From Mesotoga sp. (GTDB taxonomy: Bacteria > Thermotogota > Thermotogae > Petrotogales > Kosmotogaceae), in assembly GCA_011620045.1 (NCBI GenBank), contig WOZY01000245.1, positions 1 to 11,974 of the forward strand: a DNA stretch of 11,974 nt, given 5' to 3'. Positions 6,312-11,974 of this stretch are shown here, in pieces. The translations under genes were made by a program, and so were the position numbers. How positions within the stretch are numbered: position 1 is the stretch's first letter; every line of letters starts with the position of its first letter. The notes below the pieces were generated by a model. That model did not search any database. It saw nothing but the letters and a program-made list of their open reading frames with translations, and was not told where the DNA came from.

Positions 6312-8384
6312 GTGAAAGAAAGAGCCACAACCCTAGAGAAGACTCGGAACATAGGAATAATGGCCCATATAGATGCCGGTAAAACTACTACTACCGAGCG
6401 GATTCTTTTCTATACAGGTAAGAATTACAAGCTCGGAAACGTTAACGAAGGAACGGCAACAATGGACTGGATGGACCAGGAAAAGGAAAGAGGTATCACT
6501 ATCACTTCTGCTGCAACTACGGCATTCTGGAAAGATCATCGAATCAATATTATTGATACACCCGGGCACGTTGACTTCACAGTTGAAGTTGAAAGGTCTT
6601 TAAGGGTTCTTGATGGCGCCGTTGCGGTCTTCGATGCCCAGGCTGGTGTTGAGCCTCAATCAGAGACAGTGTGGAGACAGGCAGACAAGTATCATGTGCC
6701 AAGGATCGCCTTCATGAACAAAATGGACAAGATTGGTGCGGACTTTGAGAGCGCGATAGGCACCATGGTTACCAAACTGAAAGCAAACCCAGTTGCAATC
6801 CAGCTTCCAATCGGTTCTGAGTCAAGCTTTGAAGGTGTTATTGATCTTGTTGAAATGAAGACCTTCAGATGGACGAATCAGGAAGGGACAGAGTTCAGTA
6901 CTTCTCCTATACCTGAGAACATGCTCAGTCAGGTAAATGAAGCTCGTGAAGACCTGGTTACTCATGTGGCCGAGTTCGATGAAGAGCTTATGGAATTATA
7001 TATAGAGGGCGAAGAGCTTCCCGTTGAAAGGATGAAAGCGGCCATAAGAAAGGCTACACTCTCAGGGCAGGTTACGCCTATTCTCTGTGGTTCTGCCTTT
7101 AAGAACAAGGGAATCCAACCTCTTCTTGACGCGATTATCGATTATCTGCCGTCCCCAAAAGATTTACCGCCTGTTCTTGGAAAGGTTCTAGATAGCGGAA
7201 AAGACGTAGAGGTCCATCCTGATGAAAACGGTCCCTTTGTTGCGATGGCTTTCAAAATCATGGTCGATCCATTTGTAGGAAAGCTGACCTTTTTAAGAGT
7301 CTATTCAGGTTCCCTCGAAAAGGGTTCGTACGTGTTCAACACAAATAAGAATGTCAAAGAAAGAATTTCCAGACTGCTCTTCATGCATGCCGACAAGAGA
7401 GAAGAAGTCGACTATATTCGTGCAGGAGACATAGTTGCGGTAGTGGGTTTAAAGAATTCAATGACAGGCGAGACAGTGGTTTCTGGCGATGAGAAGATAA
7501 TCCTGGAAAAGATTGAGTTTCCAGAGCCGGTTATTTCGATTGCCATAGAACCACAAACAAAGGATGATGCTTCGAAACTGACAAAGGCTCTTGTGGCTCT
7601 CGTTGAGGAGGACCCTTCCCTGAAGAGTTACGTTGACAGCGAGACGGGAGAGACTATTTTGTCAGGTATGGGAGAGCTGCATTTGGAAGTTATCGTTGAG
7701 AGGATAAAAAGGGAGTTCAATGTTGGACTCAGGGTTGGAAATCCTCAGGTAGCATATCGAGAGACGATAAGAACCAAAGCCACTGGCGAAGCAAGGTATA
7801 TTAGGCAGACTGGTGGCAAGGGACAGTACGGACATGTGGTTCTTAGCGTTGAGCCCATTACCGACATGAGCTCAAACTTTGTTTTCGAAGACAAGACTGT
7901 CGGTGGAACGATTCCGAAGGAATTTATCAAACCTGTGGAACGTGGAGTGAGAGAGGCGATGGATTCCGGTTATCTTGCCGGTTACCCAATGGTCAACGTG
8001 AGAGTATCTTTGCTGGACGGTTCGTATCACGAAGTGGATTCTTCGGAGATTGCTTTCAGTATAGCTGGATCAATGGCCTTCAAAGAAGCTGTACGCAAAG
8101 CGAGTCCCGCTTTGCTTGAACCGATAATGGCTGTAGAGATAAACACGCCTGAAGAATATATGGGAGACTTGATTGCCGATCTGAATTCCAGGCGAGCCAA
8201 GATCGAGGGTTTCGAAACCAGGGCTGGTCTTAAAATCATTAAAGCTCATGTCCCTCTTTCCGAACTATTCGGTTATGCGACAGTTTGCAGATCTCTCTCG
8301 CAGGGAAGAGCAATCCACATTATTCAGTTCTCTCATTATTCGGAAGTTCCAGTGAAAATTGCAGATAAGATTCTTGGAAGATAG
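6312..8384 (+). CDS. fusA: Elongation factor G
   Basis: Translational GTPase that drives tRNA-mRNA translocation and, with RRF, ribosome recycling. The 690 residues are full length. The GTPase motifs are AHIDAGKT (18-25, P-loop), RGITI (60-64, switch I), DTPGH (82-86, switch II), NKMD (136-139) and GSAF (G5), followed by the beta-barrel domain II, domain III with EEDPSLKS and [10 protein letters not shown], domain IV with [11 protein letters not shown] and the [11 protein letters not shown] loop, and domain V ending near [15 protein letters not shown]. The start is GTG 6312 with GGGAGG (6299-6304) seven bases upstream. The last segment (VCRS; IHIIQF) departs from the usual xLRSxTQGR...MxF pattern but has no frame disruption. 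Thermotogota commonly carry a second EF-G-like gene elsewhere; the operon position marks this one as the housekeeping copy. Confidence 0.98.
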   Translation: MKERATTLEKTRNIGIMAHIDAGKTTTTERILFYTGKNYKLGNVNEGTATMDWMDQEKERGITITSAATTAFWKDHRINIIDTPGHVDFTVEVERSLRVLDGAVAVFDAQAGVEPQSETVWRQADKYHVPRIAFMNKMDKIGADFESAIGTMVTKLKANPVAIQLPIGSESSFEGVIDLVEMKTFRWTNQEGTEFSTSPIPENMLSQVNEAREDLVTHVAEFDEELMELYIEGEELPVERMKAAIRKATLSGQVTPILCGSAFKNKGIQPLLDAIIDYLPSPKDLPPVLGKVLDSGKDVEVHPDENGPFVAMAFKIMVDPFVGKLTFLRVYSGSLEKGSYVFNTNKNVKERISRLLFMHADKREEVDYIRAGDIVAVVGLKNSMTGETVVSGDEKIILEKIEFPEPVISIAIEPQTKDDASKLTKALVALVEEDPSLKSYVDSETGETILSGMGELHLEVIVERIKREFNVGLRVGNPQVAYRETIRTKATGEARYIRQTGGKGQYGHVVLSVEPITDMSSNFVFEDKTVGGTIPKEFIKPVERGVREAMDSGYLAGYPMVNVRVSLLDGSYHEVDSSEIAFSIAGSMAFKEAVRKASPALLEPIMAVEINTPEEYMGDLIADLNSRRAKIEGFETRAGLKIIKAHVPLSELFGYATVCRSLSQGRAIHIIQFSHYSEVPVKIADKILGR

Positions 8385-8389
8385 AGATC

Positions 8390-8405
8390 CCAAATAAGTA
8401 TTTGG
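8390..8405 (+). repeat. Short hairpin overlapping the tuf ribosome binding site
   Basis: CCAAAT (8390-8395) and ATTTGG (8400-8405) are perfect inverted arms around a four-base loop AAGT. The last two G bases of the right arm begin the tuf Shine-Dalgarno GGAGGAGGG (8404-8412). The six-pair AT-rich stem is weak and lacks a T-run, so it is not a terminator; at most it would modestly affect tuf translation or mark a processing site. Confidence 0.4.
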
Positions 8406-8417
8406 AGGAGGGAAACC

Positions 8418-9614
8418 ATGGCTAAGGAAAAATTCGAACGTTCAAAACCACATCTTAACATCGGTACGATTGGACACATTGACCACGGTAAGACTACTCT
8501 TACTGCGGCAATCACAAAGAGTCTGGCATTCAAGGGTCTTGCCGACTTCTCCCCGTTTGACTCAATTGACAAGGCACCGGAGGAAAAGGCAAGAGGAATC
8601 ACAATAAACGTTTCTCATATCGAGTACCAGACTGACAAAAGGCATTATGCCCACATCGACTGTCCAGGTCACGCTGACTATATCAAGAACATGATCACCG
8701 GAGCCGCACAGATGGATGGAGCCATTCTTGTTGTCGCTGCTACTGACGGCGTTATGCCTCAGACAAGAGAACACGTTCTCCTCGCGAGACAGGTCAACGT
8801 TCCCGCAATGGTGGTGTACATAAACAAGATTGACGCAGTCGACGATGAAGAATTAGTCGAACTGGTTGAGGAAGAAGTAAGAGAGCTTCTTTCTTCCTAT
8901 GATTTCCCTGGCGACGAACTTCCCGTAATCAAGGGCTCTGCGCTCAAGGCACTTGAAGCAGACAGTCCAAATGAATGGACAGAGAGCATATACGAACTTA
9001 TGAATGCCTGCGACGATTACTTCCCGGATCCTGTCAGAGAAACTGACAAGCCCTTCCTTATGCCGGTGGAGGATATCTTCACCATAACAGGAAGAGGTAC
9101 AGTCGTTACTGGAAGAATAGAGCGTGGAGTTGTTCATGTCGGCGATGAAGTTGAGATAATTGGACTTTCTTATGAGACAAAGAAAACCGTATGTACCGGA
9201 GTGGAAATGTTCAGAAAACTCCTTGACGAAGGGCAGGCCGGCGACAACATCGGGGCACTTCTGAGAGGTGTGGCAAAAGAAGAAGTCAAGAGAGGTCAGG
9301 TACTTGCAAAACCAGGATCCATAACACCTCACAGGAAATTCACCGCAAACGTCTATGTTCTCAAGAAGGAAGAGGGAGGTCGCCATTCCCCGTTCACAAA
9401 GGGTTACAGGCCGCAGTTCTTTATTAAGACTGCAGACGTTACTGGAGAAATCGCAGATCTTCCCGAGGGTGTTGAAATGGTTATTCCTGGCGATAACGTT
9501 GAAATGACTATCCAGCTTATCTATCCCGTTGCGATTGAAAAGGGTTTGAGATTCGCAATCCGTGAGGGTGGCAGGACAGTTGGTGCCGGAGTCGTCAGCT
9601 CAATAATTGAGTGA
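8418..9614 (+). CDS. tuf: Elongation factor Tu
   Basis: GTPase that delivers aminoacyl-tRNA to the ribosomal A site. The 398 residues are normal length. Motifs are GHIDHGKT (19-26), the switch I threonine in RGITIN (Thr62), DCPGH with catalytic His85 (81-85), NKID (136-139) and GSALKAL (G5), then domains II and III with [13 protein letters not shown] and a C-terminal [23 protein letters not shown], with Ile where many bacteria have Val, and [13 protein letters not shown] match Thermotogota EF-Tu. Val112 replaces a highly conserved proline in DGPMPQTREH. The ATG has a very strong GGAGGAGGG site (8404-8412). It lies 33 bases after fusA and 70 bases before rpsJ. This is the only tuf copy in the window. 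Confidence 0.99.
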   Translation: MAKEKFERSKPHLNIGTIGHIDHGKTTLTAAITKSLAFKGLADFSPFDSIDKAPEEKARGITINVSHIEYQTDKRHYAHIDCPGHADYIKNMITGAAQMDGAILVVAATDGVMPQTREHVLLARQVNVPAMVVYINKIDAVDDEELVELVEEEVRELLSSYDFPGDELPVIKGSALKALEADSPNEWTESIYELMNACDDYFPDPVRETDKPFLMPVEDIFTITGRGTVVTGRIERGVVHVGDEVEIIGLSYETKKTVCTGVEMFRKLLDEGQAGDNIGALLRGVAKEEVKRGQVLAKPGSITPHRKFTANVYVLKKEEGGRHSPFTKGYRPQFFIKTADVTGEIADLPEGVEMVIPGDNVEMTIQLIYPVAIEKGLRFAIREGGRTVGAGVVSSIIE

Positions 9615-9662
9615 TTAACGGTCTTTCCAGGAGAAGGGGGAGTAATCTCCCTTCCCTGTTAA
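9615..9662 (+). promoter_or_regulatory. Foldable tuf-rpsJ intercistronic spacer (possible attenuator or processing element)
   Basis: Starting directly after the tuf stop, an outer TTAAC/GTTAA pair (9615-9619 with 9658-9662) encloses an inner GGGAG-TAAT-CTCCC hairpin (9638-9651). The purine-rich left arm and pyrimidine-rich right arm allow further imperfect pairing. No U-run follows, so this is not a standard intrinsic terminator. The pyrimidine arm can alternatively pair with the rpsJ ribosome binding site (TTCCCT 9652-9657 with AGGGAA 9670-9675). A regulatory role is inferred only. Confidence 0.4.
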
Positions 9663-9665
9663 CAG

Positions 9666-9672
9666 AAGGAGG
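9666..9672 (+). promoter_or_regulatory. rpsJ Shine-Dalgarno with long spacing
   Basis: AAGGAGG stands 12 bases before the rpsJ ATG (9685), longer than the 6-9 bases at most genes in this window. It partly overlaps the AGGGAA segment that could pair with the upstream pyrimidine tract. Confidence 0.6.
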
Positions 9673-9684
9673 GAACATTTAGGC

Positions 9685-9993
9685 ATGGCCAAGCAAAAAA
9701 TCAGGATTCGCTTGAAGGCTTACGATCATAAACTGCTTGACTTGTCGGCCAAGAAGATTGTCGAAGCTGTAAAGCTCACCAATGCCAAGGTATCGGGTCC
9801 GGTGCCATTGCCAACGGAGAGGACGCTCTACACTGTTCTAACTTCGCCACACAAGTTCAAGGATGCAAGAGAGCAGTTTGAGAAACTTGTTCATAAGAGG
9901 TTGATTGAGATACTCGATCCTACGCCAAAGACGATAGATTCTCTTATGAAAGTCGACCTCCCCGCAGGTGTAGACGTGGAGATTAAACTGTAA
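9685..9993 (+). CDS. rpsJ: 30S ribosomal protein S10
   Basis: S10 is a head protein of the 30S subunit that, as NusE, also joins transcription antitermination complexes with NusB. The 102 residues are standard length: [22 protein letters not shown] at the start, then [29 protein letters not shown] (about 38-66) with the conserved loop, then [20 protein letters not shown]. It is the first gene of the classical S10 block, here joined directly to tuf without a visible promoter. Its ribosome binding site lies inside a foldable spacer, and rplC follows after 22 bases. Confidence 0.99.
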   Translation: MAKQKIRIRLKAYDHKLLDLSAKKIVEAVKLTNAKVSGPVPLPTERTLYTVLTSPHKFKDAREQFEKLVHKRLIEILDPTPKTIDSLMKVDLPAGVDVEIKL

Positions 9994-10015
9994 AGAGACT
10001 TCGGAGGTGTGATAG

Positions 10016-10648
10016 ATGAAAGGTATATTGGGTAGAAAACTCGGTATGACAACTATATACAAAGATGGGAAAGCCTTCGGAGTTACCGTAGTGAAAGCCG
10101 GTCCATGTACAGTAGTACAGAAAAAGACGAGTGAAGGTGGAGAATACGACGCCATTCAAGTTGGATTCGAAGAGCTTACACCGGAAAGAGCAAGAAAAGT
10201 ACTGACAAAGCCTCTGGTGAAGAAGTTTGAAGCGGTAAAGGTCAAACCACATAGAGTTCTCAAAGAGTTCAAGGTTGGTAACATCAATGACTTCAATGTT
10301 GGTGATATCATAGAAGCTGGCGTTTTTTCTGAAGGCGAAAAGGTAGACGTAACTGGATTTTCTAAGGGTAGAGGTTTTTCCGGCGCGATGAAGCGATGGA
10401 ACTTCAGAGGTGGAGAGGCTTCTCATGGTTCGAAATTCCACAGAGAATTGGGTTCAGTTGGTAATCACACTGATCCTGCGAAGATCTGGAAGGGTAAGAA
10501 GATGCCTGGTCAGTACGGTAACGAAAAGAAGACTGTAAAGAATCTAACCGTAGTAAAAGTCGATGCAGAGAATGGACTCTTAGCCATTTATGGCGCAGTT
10601 CCAGGAGCGAGGGGCGGCCTCTTAGTAATCAGGAGCGCAAACAGATAG
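10016..10648 (+). CDS. rplC: 50S ribosomal protein L3
   Basis: L3 is an early assembly protein of the 50S subunit whose extended loop reaches toward the peptidyl transferase centre. The 210 residues include [11 protein letters not shown] (2-12), the signature [16 protein letters not shown] (115-130), [13 protein letters not shown] (131-143) and [11 protein letters not shown] (159-169). In the tip loop, [11 protein letters not shown] has no Gln at the position methylated in E. coli L3 (Gln150), consistent with the limited distribution of that site. The ATG at 10016 has GGAGGTG (10003-10009) upstream and is directly preceded by in-frame TAG. The stop is TAG, with rplD starting 32 bases later. 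Confidence 0.99.
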   Translation: MKGILGRKLGMTTIYKDGKAFGVTVVKAGPCTVVQKKTSEGGEYDAIQVGFEELTPERARKVLTKPLVKKFEAVKVKPHRVLKEFKVGNINDFNVGDIIEAGVFSEGEKVDVTGFSKGRGFSGAMKRWNFRGGEASHGSKFHRELGSVGNHTDPAKIWKGKKMPGQYGNEKKTVKNLTVVKVDAENGLLAIYGAVPGARGGLLVIRSANR

Positions 10649-10680
10649 CCCCGAAAATGTGTTGGAAGGAGGACGCAACA

Positions 10681-11361
10681 ATGGCTCAAGCCGACGTTGT
10701 GAATATGGCCGGACAGAAAGTTGGTACGGTAGAATTGATTGAAAGCGTCTTTAACGTTGAACCGAACAAAGATCTGATGTTCAGGTACGTTAATATGCAG
10801 CTTTCAGGCAGACGTGCCGGACTGGCTTCGGCTAAGACAAGATCAGAGGTTAGGGGCGGGGGAAGAAAACCCTGGGCCCAGAAGCACACAGGAAGAGCAA
10901 GAGTAGGTTCAACGAGAAGTCCACTTTGGAGACACGGTGGAGTAATTCATGGACCAAAGCCAAAAGACTGGTCGTTCAATATGACCAAGAAAATGAAGAA
11001 GGTTGCGCTACGATCTGCTCTAAGTCTCAGACTCAATGAAGGCAATCTAATTGTTTTGGATGATCTCAAGTTTGACAATCCAAAGACAAAGCAGCTCAGA
11101 GAGGTCTTGAGTAATCTTGGACTCGATAAGTCGCAGAAGACACTCTTCGTACTGCCATGGCAGAATGACGAGTATCAGAACGTTAGACTCTCCGGGAAAA
11201 ACATTTATGGCGTAAAAGTAATAGTAGCGGATAATCCTGGAAATGCAGCCGTCACCGGCAAGACAAATATCGACGGACTTAACGTCTACGACATAATAAA
11301 TCATGAAAAGCTTGTGATCACGACTGATCTTGTCCGTAAGATCGAGGAGGTGCTCGGTTAA
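10681..11361 (+). CDS. rplD: 50S ribosomal protein L4
   Basis: L4 binds domain I of 23S rRNA, and its long loop lines the nascent peptide exit tunnel. In E. coli it also represses the S10 operon. An in-frame ATG exists at 10657, but 10681 is the better start: AAGGAGGA (10666-10673) sits seven bases before it, inside what would otherwise be coding sequence, and the resulting 226-residue protein begins [15 protein letters not shown], aligning with homologues. The extended tunnel loop (about 44-95) shows [38 protein letters not shown] and [10 protein letters not shown]. The TAA stop overlaps the rplW ATG by one base (TAATG). Confidence 0.97.
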   Translation: MAQADVVNMAGQKVGTVELIESVFNVEPNKDLMFRYVNMQLSGRRAGLASAKTRSEVRGGGRKPWAQKHTGRARVGSTRSPLWRHGGVIHGPKPKDWSFNMTKKMKKVALRSALSLRLNEGNLIVLDDLKFDNPKTKQLREVLSNLGLDKSQKTLFVLPWQNDEYQNVRLSGKNIYGVKVIVADNPGNAAVTGKTNIDGLNVYDIINHEKLVITTDLVRKIEEVLG

Positions 11362-11660
11362 TGACTGAAAAGAAGTATTACGGAGACGTTCTCCTCAGAC
11401 CGCTGATCACTGAAAAGACAGTTGCTTCTGGTGAGATGAATAAGTACATTTTTGAAGTACATAGAGATGCCAATAAGCATGCTGTAAAAGACGCCGTTGA
11501 GAAGCTTTTCAATGTGAAGGTCGAACAGGTAAATATTATGAACATGAAGGGAAAACCAAAGAAACGTGGTGTCTTTGTTGGCAAGTCGAGGTCCTGGAAG
11601 AAAGCAATCGTTACGCTTGTGACTGGATACAGGATTAAAGAACTCGAAGGCCAACACTAA
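11361..11660 (+). CDS. rplW: 50S ribosomal protein L23
   Basis: L23 lies at the exit of the nascent-peptide tunnel and is a docking point for trigger factor and the signal recognition particle. The 99 residues show LLRPLITEKTV (11-21), KYIFEVHRDANKHAVKDAVEKLFNVKV (about 28-54) and the basic loop GKPKKRGVFVGKSRSWKKAIV before the final strand. The ATG shares one base with the rplD stop (TAATG), and its ribosome binding site GGAGGTG (11346-11352) lies inside rplD, indicating translational coupling. rplB starts 16 bases after its stop. Confidence 0.98.
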   Translation: MTEKKYYGDVLLRPLITEKTVASGEMNKYIFEVHRDANKHAVKDAVEKLFNVKVEQVNIMNMKGKPKKRGVFVGKSRSWKKAIVTLVTGYRIKELEGQH

Positions 11661-11676
11661 GGTGAGGTGAGACGAC

Positions 11677-11974
11677 ATGGCATTGAGAAAGTTTAATCCC
11701 GTCACCAAAAGCAGAAGGTCAATGCTTCTTCCAGACTTCAAGGAAGTTACGAAGACTGAACCGGAAAAGTCTCTTCTGGAGCCAATCAAAAATAACGCCG
11801 GTAGAAACCATCATGGAAGAATAACAGTTAGGCATCAGGGTGGGGGAACCAAAAGGCGCTACAGAGTTATCGATTTCAAGAGAGACAAGATAGGTATTCC
11901 TGCGAAAGTCATATCTATAGAATATGATCCGAACAGAACGGCAAGAATCGCTTTGCTTAATTACCGAGATGGTG
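11677..11974 (+). CDS. rplB: 50S ribosomal protein L2, 5' part (cut by window edge)
   Basis: L2 is a core 50S protein needed for subunit joining and for peptidyl transferase centre organisation. Only the first 99 residues are in the window: [17 protein letters not shown] at the start, then [30 protein letters not shown], the RNA-binding OB-like region that defines the family, then [19 protein letters not shown] running off the edge. The ATG at 11677 has GAGGTGA (11664-11670) six bases upstream. The full protein is normally about 275 residues, so roughly two thirds is missing because of the window end and not because of a mutation. The order rplW-rplB is the canonical S10 order. Confidence 0.98.
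   Translation, partial: MALRKFNPVTKSRRSMLLPDFKEVTKTEPEKSLLEPIKNNAGRNHHGRITVRHQGGGTKRRYRVIDFKRDKIGIPAKVISIEYDPNRTARIALLNYRDG

Noticed and set aside
5777..6352. Minus-strand open frame of 191 codons opposite rpsG
   Set aside because: It lies wholly over rpsG and the rpsL and fusA ends, its Ser/Cys-rich product has no recognisable domain, and all real genes here are on the + strand; it is a shadow frame.
8853..9386. Minus-strand open frame of 177 codons opposite tuf
   Set aside because: It is antisense to a highly conserved gene, with no protein-family feature and no ribosome binding site noted; explained by codon bias of tuf.
9638..9657. Hairpin after tuf as an intrinsic terminator
   Set aside because: The stem is followed by TTCCCTGTTAACAG and not by a T-run, and the S10 block that follows has no other visible promoter.
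10657..10680. Upstream in-frame ATG for rplD giving eight extra residues (MCWKEDAT)
   Set aside because: It would translate the perfect ribosome binding site AAGGAGGA itself, it lacks its own site, and L4 homologues begin near 10681.
1..11974. Mobile elements, CRISPR arrays, tRNA or rRNA genes, riboswitches
   Set aside because: No terminal repeats, transposase motifs, regularly spaced repeats or RNA gene signatures were seen on either strand; the window is filled by core genes.

Overview
The window is a chromosomal housekeeping segment from a bacterium of the phylum Thermotogota. It most resembles Kosmotogaceae (Mesotoga/Kosmotoga-like). The reasons are the RsmH sequence, with its EYGDEKRFARRIAR and KRHFATRTFQAIRI stretches close to my memory of the Thermotoga maritima enzyme, and EF-Tu, with [21 protein letters not shown] and [18 protein letters not shown]. 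Moderate G+C (mid-40s percent by eye) fits a mesophilic Mesotoga-like member better than Thermotoga. This placement comes from remembered sequences, not from a search. All genes are on the + strand and densely packed, with strong GGAGG-type ribosome binding sites. I see no mobile element, tRNA, rRNA or CRISPR array.

Region 1 (1-1267) holds the 3' end of an unidentified basic-tailed protein (possibly SecA, as in the secA-prfB pair of other bacteria) followed by prfB, peptide-chain release factor 2. prfB is read in one frame, without the programmed +1 frameshift common in this gene. Region 2 (1268-5320) opens with a good sigma-A-type promoter that overlaps an inverted repeat. It continues as a reduced division/cell-wall cluster: rsmH (16S rRNA methyltransferase), a small FtsL-like membrane/coiled-coil protein, and a PASTA-containing class B penicillin-binding protein of the FtsI/SpoVD type. 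The latter overlaps holA, the delta subunit of the DNA polymerase III clamp loader. Region 3 (5321-11974) starts at a near-consensus promoter and runs through a fused str-S10 ribosomal operon: rpsL, rpsG, fusA, tuf, rpsJ, rplC, rplD, rplW and the start of rplB, cut by the window edge.

The genes work together in translation (termination, 16S modification, elongation, ribosomal proteins), septal peptidoglycan synthesis and replication. I found no new multi-gene system. The points worth a second look are small: an apparent scar of a lost RF2 frameshift site, a possible AUU start codon for the penicillin-binding protein, a UAG triplet directly before four of the start codons, unusually long Shine-Dalgarno spacing at the first genes of the str and S10 blocks, a foldable tuf-rpsJ spacer, and a substitution at a very conserved EF-Tu proline. 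No stretch over 300 bases lacks a gene; the longest gap is the 109-base holA-rpsL spacer, which holds the str promoter.
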